Below, piece after piece: positions 18,441 through 26,413 of a stretch of 64,000 nt of DNA. Source of the DNA: Brasilonema sennae CENA114 (GTDB taxonomy: Bacteria > Cyanobacteriota > Cyanobacteriia > Cyanobacteriales > Nostocaceae); contig NZ_CP030118.1 of assembly GCF_006968745.1 (NCBI RefSeq), forward strand, positions 7,094,253 to 7,158,252, given 5' to 3'. Each line of letters begins with the position of its first letter. The first letter of the stretch is position 1. The position numbers were made by a program, and so were the translations under genes. The notes under the pieces were generated by a model. That model was not told the origin of the DNA. It saw only the letters and a list, made by a program, of their open reading frames with translations, and did not search any database.

Positions 18441-19721
18441 ATGAGTAAAACAACTTTAAAGCCTTACGTACAGAAGAGTACAACCGTGAATCATTGCTAC
18501 TGTCGAGCCTGTGGGTCAACATTAAAGCATACCTTTGTTGATTTGGGAATGTCACCGCTTTGTGAAAGCTATGTGACACCTGAACAGCTAAACCAAATGG
18601 AGCGTTTCTATCCGCTGCACGTGTATGTGTGCGATCGCTGTTTTTTGGTTCAACTTCAGGAATATGTCAGTCCGCAGGATATCTTCAGCGAGTATGCTTA
18701 CTTTTCGTCTTACTCTGACTCCTGGCTAGAACACGCCAAGAATTATACTGAAAAAGTTATAGGTCGCTTTGGGTTGAATACTTCAAGTCAAGTGGTAGAA
18801 ATAGCTAGTAACGATGGCTACTTATTGCAATACTTTGTATCAAGAGGAATACCTGTTCTAGGTATAGAACCAGCGGCTAATATTGCTCAGGTAGCTAAAA
18901 CAAAAGGCATTTCCACAGTTGTAAAGTTTTTTGGAAAAAACACAGCAAGTGAATTGGCTGCTGTTGGTAAGCAAGCCGATTTATTAGCGGCTAACAATGT
19001 ACTGGCTCACGTACCTGATATAAACGATTTTGTCGCAGGAGCTAAAATTTTACTCAAGCCGAAAGGTGTGATAACTATGGAGTTTCCTCACTTAATGCGA
19101 CTGATTGAGGAAAACCAGTTTGACACCATCTATCACGAACACTTCTCTTACTTGTCGTTACTGACAGTTGAAAAGATTTTTGCAGAGCACGGTTTAGCTA
19201 TCTTTGATGTGGAAGAACTGTCAACTCACGGTGGTTCTCTGAGAATTTATGCTTGTCATGCAGAAGATAATTCTAAATCAATTAGTCAGCAGGTGATAGA
19301 GCTAAGAGCTAGGGAAGAGACGGCTGGGTTTAACAACATAGAACACTATTTTTCATTCGCCAAGAAAGTTAAGGAAACCAAGTTCAAACTTTTGGAATTT
19401 TTAATTTCGGCAAAACGAAAAGGCAAATCAATTGCTGGTTATGGTGCTCCTGGTAAAGGTAACACCCTTTTGAACTATTGTGGAATCAGAGAAGATTTCA
19501 TCGATTACACGGTAGATCGCAACCCATACAAACAAGGCAAATTCTTACCAGGAACTCATATACCCATCTTTCATCCAGACAAGATTCAAGAAACAAAGCC
19601 AGACTATCTGCTGATTCTACCTTGGAATCTGAAAAATGAGATCATGTCGCAGATGTCATTTGTACGTGATTGGGGTTGTCAATTTGTCGTGCCAATTCCG
19701 GAAGTCAATGTGTATCCTTGA
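18441..19721 (+). CDS. SAM-dependent sugar C-methyltransferase (zinc-binding N-terminus)
   Basis: About 426 aa with the three-part layout of NDP-sugar C-methyltransferases. The N-terminal zinc-binding domain has CYCRACGS and, further on, LCESYV and CDRCFLVQL. The central SAM domain has VVEIASNDGYLLQYF and the GIEPAANIA acidic-loop region. The C-terminal domain has IAGYGAPGKGNTLLNYC. These enzymes methylate carbon 3 or 5 of deoxysugars bound to a nucleotide. I use the ATG at 18441; a TTG nine bases earlier is less likely. The next gene is a sugar-nucleotidyltransferase, so both probably make one activated branched-chain sugar. Confidence 0.87.
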   Translation: MSKTTLKPYVQKSTTVNHCYCRACGSTLKHTFVDLGMSPLCESYVTPEQLNQMERFYPLHVYVCDRCFLVQLQEYVSPQDIFSEYAYFSSYSDSWLEHAKNYTEKVIGRFGLNTSSQVVEIASNDGYLLQYFVSRGIPVLGIEPAANIAQVAKTKGISTVVKFFGKNTASELAAVGKQADLLAANNVLAHVPDINDFVAGAKILLKPKGVITMEFPHLMRLIEENQFDTIYHEHFSYLSLLTVEKIFAEHGLAIFDVEELSTHGGSLRIYACHAEDNSKSISQQVIELRAREETAGFNNIEHYFSFAKKVKETKFKLLEFLISAKRKGKSIAGYGAPGKGNTLLNYCGIREDFIDYTVDRNPYKQGKFLPGTHIPIFHPDKIQETKPDYLLILPWNLKNEIMSQMSFVRDWGCQFVVPIPEVNVYP

Positions 19722-19781
19722 GCCAGCTATCGATCAAGTTCAATTTCGTTAAAAAACAATAATAATAAAAAGGAATACATC

Positions 19782-20636
19782 ATGAAAGTGGTTTTATTTT
19801 GTGGTGGTTTAGGAACAAGACTAAGAGAATATTCTACCAATATTCCTAAGCCTATGGTTCATATTGGCTACCGACCAATTTTGTGGCATGTTATGAAATA
19901 CTATGCCCACTACGGACACAAAGATTTTATTTTGTGTCTAGGTTATAAGGCAGACGTGATCAAGAATTATTTCCTCAATTATGATGAGTGTGCTTCCAAT
20001 GATTTTACTTTGCAGCAAGGAGGTAAAAAAATAAAACTTGTCAATAGTGATATTGAGGATTGGAATATTACTTTTGTCGATACAGGATTGAATTCAAATA
20101 TTGGTCAAAGATTGCAAGCGATTGAAGAATATTTAGAAGGAGAAGAGGTCTTTTTAGCGAATTACAGTGACGGTTTAACAGATTTACATCTACCTGACAT
20201 TATCGAAGACTTTTATAGGCATCAGAAAACAGCTAGTTTTATCTGTGTAAAACCATCTCAAAGTTTTCATTTGGTTTCAATGCAAGAAAATGGTTTGGTA
20301 ACGGATATCCAAGATGTAAAACATGCTGGTATTCGGATCAATGGAGGCTTCTTTGTATTTAATAAAGATATTTTTAAATATATGGAGCCTGGAGAAGAAT
20401 TGGTTCTAGAACCATTTCAAAGATTAATGAAGTTACAACAGCTAGTGGCTTATAAATACAACGGTTTTTGGGCTTGTATGGATACTTTCAAAGAGCAACA
20501 GCAGTTAGATGACATGTATTGTCAAAGCAAGGCTCCTTGGGCAGTTTGGAAGCATCTTGAAAGAAAGGGAAAATCTTTGGAATATAGCCCGATTCACCAT
20601 ATTGTAAATCATTCAATGCCAGTGAGTTTAGCTTAA
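19782..20636 (+). CDS. Sugar-1-phosphate nucleotidyltransferase (RfbF-like cytidylyltransferase)
   Basis: A 284-aa nucleotidyltransferase. The N-terminal signature GGLGTRLREYSTNIPKPMV binds nucleotide and sugar phosphate. GYKADVIKNYF and VFLANYSDGLTDL match the glucose-1-phosphate cytidylyltransferase subgroup, in which the Asp of the SDG motif binds Mg2+. The C-terminal WACMDTFKEQQQLDDMY is also typical of RfbF. The predicted reaction is formation of CDP-glucose or a related NDP-sugar. AAAAGGAA lies upstream of the ATG as a ribosome-binding site. It follows the methyltransferase gene by 60 bp and is followed by a strong terminator-like hairpin. Confidence 0.87.
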   Translation: MKVVLFCGGLGTRLREYSTNIPKPMVHIGYRPILWHVMKYYAHYGHKDFILCLGYKADVIKNYFLNYDECASNDFTLQQGGKKIKLVNSDIEDWNITFVDTGLNSNIGQRLQAIEEYLEGEEVFLANYSDGLTDLHLPDIIEDFYRHQKTASFICVKPSQSFHLVSMQENGLVTDIQDVKHAGIRINGGFFVFNKDIFKYMEPGEELVLEPFQRLMKLQQLVAYKYNGFWACMDTFKEQQQLDDMYCQSKAPWAVWKHLERKGKSLEYSPIHHIVNHSMPVSLA

Positions 20637-20653
20637 GAGTAAATATTCATGTC

Positions 20654-20700
20654 ATGACAGTAGATGTCCTCAATAGATGTCTACTGTCATTACTGTTTTT
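20654..20700 (+). terminator. Intrinsic terminator after the nucleotidyltransferase gene
   Basis: An 11-bp perfect stem, ATGACAGTAGA (20654-20664) with TCTACTGTCAT (20680-20690), is followed by TACTGTTTTT. It lies 18 bp after the stop codon. The U-tract is short and starts five bases after the stem, so partial read-through into the PIG-L gene is possible. Confidence 0.65.
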
Positions 20701-20748
20701 AGTAAGTATCTAACCCGAAGTACTTTCTAATATTAAAGAATTCGCAAT

Positions 20749-21402
20749 ATGCTGAAATTTGATTTTGAGAGAAGAAGTGATCTAAATTACAAAGTTTTGT
20801 GTTTAGGTGCGCATTGCGATGATATCGAAATTGGTTGTGGAGGCACAATATTAAGATTAATAGAAAAGTACCCAAATCTGATATTTTATTGGGTTGTTTT
20901 TAGTTCAAATGTACAAAGAGAAAAGGAAGCTTATAACAGTGCAAATAAATTCTTAGAAAAAGTACAAAATAAAAAAATATTGATACAAGAATTTCAAGAT
21001 GGTTTTTTGCCGTTCTTGGGAAGTGAAGTCAAACAATTTTTCGAGCAATTAAAGCGAGATTATAACCCAGATATCATTTTTACTCATTACCGCCATGATT
21101 TGCATCAAGATCATCGCTTAATTTCTGATTTTACTTGGAACACATTTAGAAATCATCTCATTCTAGAATATGAAATACCCAAGTACGATGGTGATTTAGG
21201 AAATCCTAATTTCTTTGTTCATTTAAATCCAGAGAATTACCAAAACAAAGTGAAGCATATTCTGGAAAGCTTTCCATCACAAAATAGCAAAGAATGGTTT
21301 ACAGAAGAAACATTTTTATCTCTTCTCAGACTGCGAGGAATGGAATCTAATGCACCTAGTAAGTATGCTGAAGGTTTTTATTGTCGTAAAGTCGTTTTTT
21401 AG
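20749..21402 (+). CDS. PIG-L family deacetylase
   Basis: A 217-aa LmbE/PIG-L enzyme. The zinc and catalytic motif AHCDDIEIGCGG sits at residues 21-32 (usually AHPDD; Pro is Cys here), and the second metal and catalytic site is HYRHDLHQDHR. The family removes N-acetyl groups from GlcNAc-type sugars or similar N-acyl groups. It lies after the terminator of the nucleotidyltransferase gene and before the DUF4910 gene. A shared role in modifying an amino sugar is inference. The low-GC, Lys-rich composition resembles the neighbouring DUF4910 gene. Confidence 0.87.
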   Translation: MLKFDFERRSDLNYKVLCLGAHCDDIEIGCGGTILRLIEKYPNLIFYWVVFSSNVQREKEAYNSANKFLEKVQNKKILIQEFQDGFLPFLGSEVKQFFEQLKRDYNPDIIFTHYRHDLHQDHRLISDFTWNTFRNHLILEYEIPKYDGDLGNPNFFVHLNPENYQNKVKHILESFPSQNSKEWFTEETFLSLLRLRGMESNAPSKYAEGFYCRKVVF

Positions 21403-21457
21403 CTCGCCTACTCTACTCTTACTGTTATCTTACTGAGAGCTTGCGCAACTCTCAACA

Positions 21458-21527
21458 AGAGGCTGAGCCTCTGTATTCTCGTTATCAGGCTCAGCCTGGT
21501 AACGAATGTTGGGAGGTTCTACCTCCC
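21458..21527. repeat. Array of three short palindromes
   Basis: Three consecutive hairpins: AGAGGCT/AGCCTCT (21458-21472), GTTATCAGGC/GCCTGGTAAC (21481-21503) and GGGAGGT/ACCTCCC (21511-21527). This is a known style of interspersed repeat in Nostocales genomes. It lies in the 259-bp gap between the PIG-L and DUF4910 genes and could attenuate transcription, though no U-tract follows. Confidence 0.6.
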
Positions 21528-21661
21528 CAGTAGCAAAAGCTAAATAACAATAATGTTAAATGTTACATTAATTATCATTTTATGATGAGTAATTTTTCGC
21601 GTACCTGCAAGCAAGCTGAATGAAATTTAGCAACTAACAATTTTTATAAAAGGTGAAAAAC

Positions 21662-22978
21662 ATGAATATAACTGATCTTAAGCAGAAGGTTAACCCAAAT
21701 GAAGTTAGCCACCAAATGTACCAGTTGATCTCGCAATTATATCCTATATGCCGTAGTATAACTGGCAATGGTTTTCGAGAAACGCTACATTGGATTTCAA
21801 AACATATTGAATTAACTAAGCATGAAGTTCCCACTGGTACTCAAGTCTTTGATTGGACAGTACCCAGAGAGTGGAATATTAAAGATGCCTATATTAAGAA
21901 TTCAAAAGGAGAAAAAATTATAGACTTTAAGAAATCAAACTTGCATGTTGTTAACTACAGCGTGCCGATTCACCAAAAAATACTTTTAGATGAACTAAAT
22001 AAACATCTATTTACCCTACCCGAACACCCTGATTGGATTCCTTATCGGACTTCTTATTATAAAGAAAGCTGGGGCTTTTGTCTAAGTCACAATCAACTCC
22101 TGGAACTAGAAGATGAAGAGTATGAGGTGTGCATTGATTCTTCCTTAGAGAATGGTTATCTGACATATGGCGAGTATTACCTCAAAGGAGACAAACCAGA
22201 CGAAGTACTGATATCATGCCATGCTTGTCATCCATCACTTGGTAATGATAATCTGTCTGGGATTGCGCTCTCCACATTCTTGGCAAAATATCTCAGTCAA
22301 ATAAACCTTTCATACTCTTATCGATTTCTCTTTATTCCAGGAACTATCGGTTCTATTACTTGGCTTTCTTTAAATGAAAGTCAGGTTCAGAATATTAAAC
22401 ACGGTTTAGTTTTAACTTGTGTAGGTGATTCCGGTAAGTCTACTTATAAAAAAAGTCGTAGAGGTGATGCTGAAATCGATAAAGCTGTAACTCATGTTTT
22501 AAAACATTCTCGTCAAGAACATGACATCATAGATTTCTTTCCTTATGGCTATGACGAACGACAGTTTTGTTCACCAGCATTTAACTTACCTGTTGGTTGT
22601 TTCATGAGAACACCTCATAGCTGTTATCCTGAATATCATACATCAGCAGACAATTTGGATTTTGTCAAACCCCAGTCCCTCGCTGATTCATTCTCCAAGT
22701 GCTTGTCAACTCTACATATTCTAGAAAACAACAAAAAATACTTAAACCAAAATCCAAAATGTGAACCGCAGTTGGGTAAAAGGGGTTTATATGGCGCAAT
22801 TGGTGGACAGACGGATACAAAAATCACAGAACTAGCAATGTTGTGGGTTCTGAATTTGTCTGACGGCGATCATGGCTTACTGGATATTGCAGATAGAGCA
22901 GGTATGAGTTTTGACTTTATCAATAAAGCAGCAAACGCTCTGCTGAAACACGATTTATTAATAGAGAAACCCGAATAG
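21662..22978 (+). CDS. DUF4910 aminopeptidase-like protein with C-terminal winged helix
   Basis: 438 aa from the ATG at 21662 (AAGGTG lies 6 nt upstream; a GTG 9 nt earlier is less likely). The protein resembles M28-type metallopeptidases, with putative zinc ligands in SCHACHPSLGNDNLSG and YHTSADNLDFV. A C-terminal winged-helix-like segment follows (LLDIADRAGMSFDFINKAA). Members of this DUF2172/DUF4910 group occur in polysaccharide and secondary-metabolite loci; their substrate is not well established. Position after a PIG-L deacetylase and sugar-nucleotide genes suggests processing of an amino-sugar or aminoacyl-sugar. That is inference. Confidence 0.8.
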   Translation: MNITDLKQKVNPNEVSHQMYQLISQLYPICRSITGNGFRETLHWISKHIELTKHEVPTGTQVFDWTVPREWNIKDAYIKNSKGEKIIDFKKSNLHVVNYSVPIHQKILLDELNKHLFTLPEHPDWIPYRTSYYKESWGFCLSHNQLLELEDEEYEVCIDSSLENGYLTYGEYYLKGDKPDEVLISCHACHPSLGNDNLSGIALSTFLAKYLSQINLSYSYRFLFIPGTIGSITWLSLNESQVQNIKHGLVLTCVGDSGKSTYKKSRRGDAEIDKAVTHVLKHSRQEHDIIDFFPYGYDERQFCSPAFNLPVGCFMRTPHSCYPEYHTSADNLDFVKPQSLADSFSKCLSTLHILENNKKYLNQNPKCEPQLGKRGLYGAIGGQTDTKITELAMLWVLNLSDGDHGLLDIADRAGMSFDFINKAANALLKHDLLIEKPE

Positions 22979-23066
22979 TCTTTGAGTGCTACTACGACGC
23001 GGCAAAAATAAAGCTACCATGCCCTGTCAGAAGCATAACTCAGATCTTGCACTATTATTTTCGCCT

Positions 23067-23129
23067 GCCAAGAAATAAATTTCTTGGCTCAAAGTTCAAG
23101 TCCGTTAAAACGGACTTGAACTTTGAGCC
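23067..23129. repeat. Two overlapping near-loopless palindromes
   Basis: The first palindrome, GCCAAGAAAT/ATTTCTTGGC, has a 2-nt AA loop (23067-23088). The second has a 21-bp perfect stem (23086-23106 and 23109-23129), again with a 2-nt AA loop, and centres on AAGTCCGTTAAAACGGACTT. The two share GGC. They lie in the gap upstream of purK together with CGCCTG/CAGGCG flanks (23063 and about 23174). The same architecture recurs at 39623-39746. Confidence 0.75.
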
Positions 23130-23257
23130 TTGTAGACGCCGGAGGCGGTGGCTCGACTTTGCGGGAAACCCGCCCAGGCGAAAGCGGCTCCTTTTGACTT
23201 CCGCGCAGCGGTACTAGTGTTGCTAAACTAAACCGTGGAAGCTAGGAATTTTTTAGG

Positions 23258-24442
23258 ATGTCGATGAAGCGTGTTGGTGTTATTGGTGGCGGACAATTAG
23301 CGTGGATGATGGCAGATGCTGCAAAGAAGTTAGGAGTTGAATTAGTTGTGCAAACTCCTAGCCCCAACGATCCAGCTGTATCCATATCAGCTAAGGATAA
23401 CGTTTTCGCTGCAATTGATGACGCTAACGCCACGGCTGAATTAGCCAAAAAAAGCGATGTCATTACCTTTGAGAACGAATTTGTTGATATTGAAGCTTTA
23501 TCAAAGTTAGCAGAACAAGGCGTTTGTTTTCGTCCTAGACTGGAGGCATTGGCTCCCCTGTTAGATAAATATCACCAACGCTGCTATTTACGGGACTTGG
23601 GTTTACCTGTTCCTCGGTTTGTCGCCATAGAACAAGATTGGAATACAACTGCAGAAGTTATCTTCGCCTCCGAAATTGGTTTTCCTACAGTTTTGAAAGC
23701 CCGCCGCCATGGTTATGATGGTCAAGGGACTTTTATCATTAAGGATATAGAAAGTTTAAAGCAAAAATTAGAAGTGTATAGCACAAAAGAGCTTGAAACT
23801 CAACCGAATAGTTTCTTATTAGAAGAATTTATTCCGTTTGAACGGGAATTAGCCGTGATTGCGGCGCGTTATGTGAGTGGTGAGGTTTGTACTTTCCCAG
23901 TCGTAGAGACTCAGCAGGAAGAACAAGTGTGTCGGCGAGCGATCGCACCCGCTTGTGTTTCATCACAGGTGGCTGTTGAAATAGACAAGATTGCCCGTAC
24001 TTTACTCAATAGTCTAGATGCAGTGGGAGTTTTTGGTATAGAGTTCTTTCTGACGCCTGATGGCAAGGTGCTGGTTAATGAAGTCGCACCCCGCACCCAC
24101 AATTCCGGACATTTCTCGATTGATGCTTGCGAAACTTCTCAATTTGAGCAGCATCTACGGGCAGTTTGTGGTATGCAGTTGGGTAACACAACCATGATTT
24201 GCCCTGGTGCTGTGATGGTTAACCTTTTGGGGTATGAAATTTCTGAAAGTGACTATATCACCAAGCGCCAGCAAATAGAGCAGATTCCCCAAGCGCATGT
24301 CCACTGGTACGGAAAAACCGAATCTCGTCCTGGGCGCAAACTGGGACACGTTACGGTTTTGCTAGATACTCAAAGTCGGGATCAAGCGATTGTCATCGCC
24401 CGAAGTATAGAATCTATCTGGTATCCTCATCAAGCCTGCTAG
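23258..24442 (+). CDS. purK: 5-(carboxyamino)imidazole ribonucleotide synthase
   Basis: A 394-aa ATP-grasp enzyme that converts AIR, ATP and bicarbonate to N5-CAIR in purine synthesis. The N-terminal GVIGGGQLAWMMADAAKKLG, the ATP-grasp core with VLKARRHGYDGQGTF, the metal-binding VNEVAPRTHNSGH and the C-terminal HWYGKTESRPGRKLGHV are all typical of PurK. Length is normal. Starts at 23258 (ATGTCG) and 23264 (ATGAAG) are both possible; AGGA precedes each at a workable distance. The 3' neighbour is the putative 6S RNA gene, an arrangement known in other cyanobacteria. Confidence 0.95.
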   Translation: MSMKRVGVIGGGQLAWMMADAAKKLGVELVVQTPSPNDPAVSISAKDNVFAAIDDANATAELAKKSDVITFENEFVDIEALSKLAEQGVCFRPRLEALAPLLDKYHQRCYLRDLGLPVPRFVAIEQDWNTTAEVIFASEIGFPTVLKARRHGYDGQGTFIIKDIESLKQKLEVYSTKELETQPNSFLLEEFIPFERELAVIAARYVSGEVCTFPVVETQQEEQVCRRAIAPACVSSQVAVEIDKIARTLLNSLDAVGVFGIEFFLTPDGKVLVNEVAPRTHNSGHFSIDACETSQFEQHLRAVCGMQLGNTTMICPGAVMVNLLGYEISESDYITKRQQIEQIPQAHVHWYGKTESRPGRKLGHVTVLLDTQSRDQAIVIARSIESIWYPHQAC

Positions 24443-24481
24443 AAAATTTCAACGAAAAAAACACAAAATCTTTTTGAAAGC

Positions 24482-24487
24482 TATAAT
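24482..24487 (+). promoter_or_regulatory. -10 box upstream of putative 6S RNA
   Basis: A perfect TATAAT lies 40 bp after the purK stop codon, with a predicted start about seven bases downstream at 24494-24495. No good -35 hexamer was seen 17 bp upstream. Confidence 0.55.
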
Positions 24488-24494
24488 GGTTTTG

Positions 24495-24725
24495 TTGCAC
24501 TGCTACGTTGGTGACTGCCATAAAGTTTTTTGATCTATGCCTTAAGAATAAGGGAGCTTAATAACTCTCGTGGCAGTATACCGGGCAAAGTACCCGGAAA
24601 CTTTAAACGAGCAGCATCCGTTCCCACCTGGTTTATCCAGGTCATAAACTTAGGTAAAACGGCGTCGCGGTGTACCAAAACATCTAGCTCCCTTGCTCAG
24701 TTAAGACATGGGAGCTTTGATTTTT
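24495..24725 (+). ncRNA. ssaA: Probable 6S RNA (ssaA)
   Basis: This follows purK directly, the place where cyanobacterial 6S (6Sa) RNA is usually encoded. It has a TATAAT at 24482 and a terminator-like end (AGCTCCC at 24686-24692 with GGGAGCT at 24710-24716, then TTGATTTTT). Internal hairpins include ACTGCCA/TGGCAGT, CCGGG/CCCGG and ACCTGG/CCAGGT. A long-range pairing of AAGGGAGCT (24548-24556) with AGCTCCCTT (24686-24694) would close a long irregular helix. The stretch TAAAACGGCGTCGCGGTGT resembles the 3' half of the E. coli 6S central region. 6S RNA binds RNA polymerase holoenzyme as a promoter mimic. Exact ends are uncertain; the mature RNA may be nearer 185-200 nt. A 65-codon frame here is not a gene. 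Confidence 0.72.
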
Positions 24726-24860
24726 GAATTTCATTCACAATTCATGAAAACTTAAAAAATCGAAAGATAATTTATAAACAAACTTCATATATGTTTGTGC
24801 AGAGCTATACACAAAAACTCTTGTTCTAGGCGTCATAATTCATTAAAAAGTTCTCTAACA

Positions 24861-24933
24861 GGCGACTGGCGTATCTCCTCCGGAGACGCTGCGCGAACGC
24901 CGCAAGGCGTGCGCTCTGCGCACACCTGGAGGG
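24861..24933. repeat. GC-rich interspersed repeat
   Basis: A GC-rich block within AT-rich DNA, with nested palindromes (CTCCGGAG; GCGAACGCCGCAAGGCGTGCGC). Similar sequence (GCGGAGCGTAGCCGTGCCGCAGGC) occurs at 59581-59611, and GGCGTAGCGTGTCCC near 61939. It belongs to the small GC-rich repeats scattered through Nostocales genomes. It occupies part of the 330-bp gap before the M16 peptidase genes. Confidence 0.55.
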
Positions 24934-25055
24934 TTAAGAGCCCTACTTAAAAGCTTATATAGTAAAAAAATCTGTGTAAAACGATCCAATATAAGGGTGC
25001 TAATAAGAGTTAGAATCGCAGAACAAGGCTATATTGTGGTTATAACTGTAAAGAA

Positions 25056-26324
25056 TTGTTAAATAAACTGATAAAGACCGTGTTTCCAGCGTCTGTTTTC
25101 AAACTAGACAATGGTTTAACCTTAATTCATCAAGAAATTGCCACAACCCCTGTTGTTGTGGCAGATATTTGGGTACGTGCAGGTGCTAACTTTGAGCCAG
25201 AACCGTGGTTTGGTATGGCTCACTTTCTGGAACACATGATTTTTAAAGGTACTGCAAGGGTACCGCCAGGGGTATTTGATCAAAAGATTGAAAATCAGGG
25301 TGGGCTAACCAATGCGGCGACAAGCTACGACTACGCTCATTATTCTCTCACGACAGCTTCCCTACATTTAGAAGAGACTTTGCCTTACATGGGAGAGTTA
25401 CTACTAAATGCAGCAATACCAGAGGATGAATTTACCCGTGAACGAGATGTTGTGCTAGAGGAGATTCGTCAAGCACATGATGATCCAGATTGGATCGGAT
25501 TTCACGCTCTACTCTCAAGTGTTTATCAACATCATCCTTACGGACGTTCCATATTAGGTAGTGAGGAAGAATTAATGAAGCAATCACCAGAGATTATGCG
25601 CTCTTTTCACCGTGCTCACTACCAACCAGAAAACATGACAGTGGTGATTGTTGGCTCAGTAGCTGCAGAATCTGCTTTAAAATTAGCGAACCAGACATTT
25701 GTTAATTCTGCTGAACATTGCTGTGACTGTCCTCAAAAAAAGGAGGTGGCGAAGCCGGTTATACCTGGAATTCGTCGTCACGAACTTTCTTTGCCTCGCC
25801 TAGAAGTGGCGCGGTTGTTAATGGCTTGGATTGGACCTGGAGTCGAACAGCTAGATACTTGTTGTGGATTGGATTTACTTTCTGTCTTATTGGCGCAAGG
25901 ACGCACCTCTCGTCTAGTGCGTGATTTGAGAGAAGAGCAACAATTGGTACAGGGCATCTGTAGTCATTTTTCCTTACAACAAGACTCCAGTTTATTTACA
26001 ATCACAGCTTGGTTAGAACCAAAAGATGTGGAACGTGTCGAATCCTTAATTCGTCTACATTTGCAAGATTTAATTGACAACGGAATCAGGGAACAGGAAA
26101 TAAAGCGCGCTCAAAGACTCCTGTGTAATGACTTTGCATTTTCTACCGAAACACCAAATCAGCTTGCAGGACTTTATGGATACTACAACACGATTGCTCA
26201 AGCTGAATTAGCAGTGGCTTATCCGTCGCAAATTCAATTCTTTGATGCCAAACAACTGCAAAAACTAGCACAAGAGTATCTCTCACCCAATCATTACGTG
26301 GTTACAGTACTTAAACCCTCTTAG
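25056..26324 (+). CDS. M16 zinc peptidase, catalytic subunit
   Basis: A 422-aa pitrilysin-family peptidase. The inverted zinc motif HxxEH is complete as HFLEH (residues 56-60), and the third ligand Glu lies in ERDVVLEEIRQ. The C-terminal half contains the substrate-binding M16 domain with LLSVLLAQGRTSRLVRDLRE. Together with the next gene it resembles two-subunit M16B peptidases, in which one partner carries zinc. The start is TTG at 25056; a GTG at 25080 would give a shorter N-terminus, and no ATG fits. The probable substrate is small peptides or secreted-protein fragments. Confidence 0.88.
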   Translation: MLNKLIKTVFPASVFKLDNGLTLIHQEIATTPVVVADIWVRAGANFEPEPWFGMAHFLEHMIFKGTARVPPGVFDQKIENQGGLTNAATSYDYAHYSLTTASLHLEETLPYMGELLLNAAIPEDEFTRERDVVLEEIRQAHDDPDWIGFHALLSSVYQHHPYGRSILGSEEELMKQSPEIMRSFHRAHYQPENMTVVIVGSVAAESALKLANQTFVNSAEHCCDCPQKKEVAKPVIPGIRRHELSLPRLEVARLLMAWIGPGVEQLDTCCGLDLLSVLLAQGRTSRLVRDLREEQQLVQGICSHFSLQQDSSLFTITAWLEPKDVERVESLIRLHLQDLIDNGIREQEIKRAQRLLCNDFAFSTETPNQLAGLYGYYNTIAQAELAVAYPSQIQFFDAKQLQKLAQEYLSPNHYVVTVLKPS

Positions 26325-26413
26325 TCATTAGTCATGAGTCATTAGTCATTAGCATCAAAGACAAATGACGGAAGACAAAGGACAAATAACAAAAGACAAT
26401 TGACTTAGGACAA
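26325..26413. repeat. Heptameric STRR tract between the M16 genes
   Basis: Tandem degenerate units of TAGTCAT (TCATTAGTCATGAGTCATTAG) are followed by ACAAATGAC/GACAAAGG-type units. The ATG of the downstream M16 gene lies inside the last ACAAATGAC unit, so the repeat forms the leader of that gene. Confidence 0.7.

Noticed and set aside
24530..24727. 65-codon plus-strand frame after purK
   Set aside because: Covers the putative 6S RNA with its hairpins; the product has no protein-like pattern.
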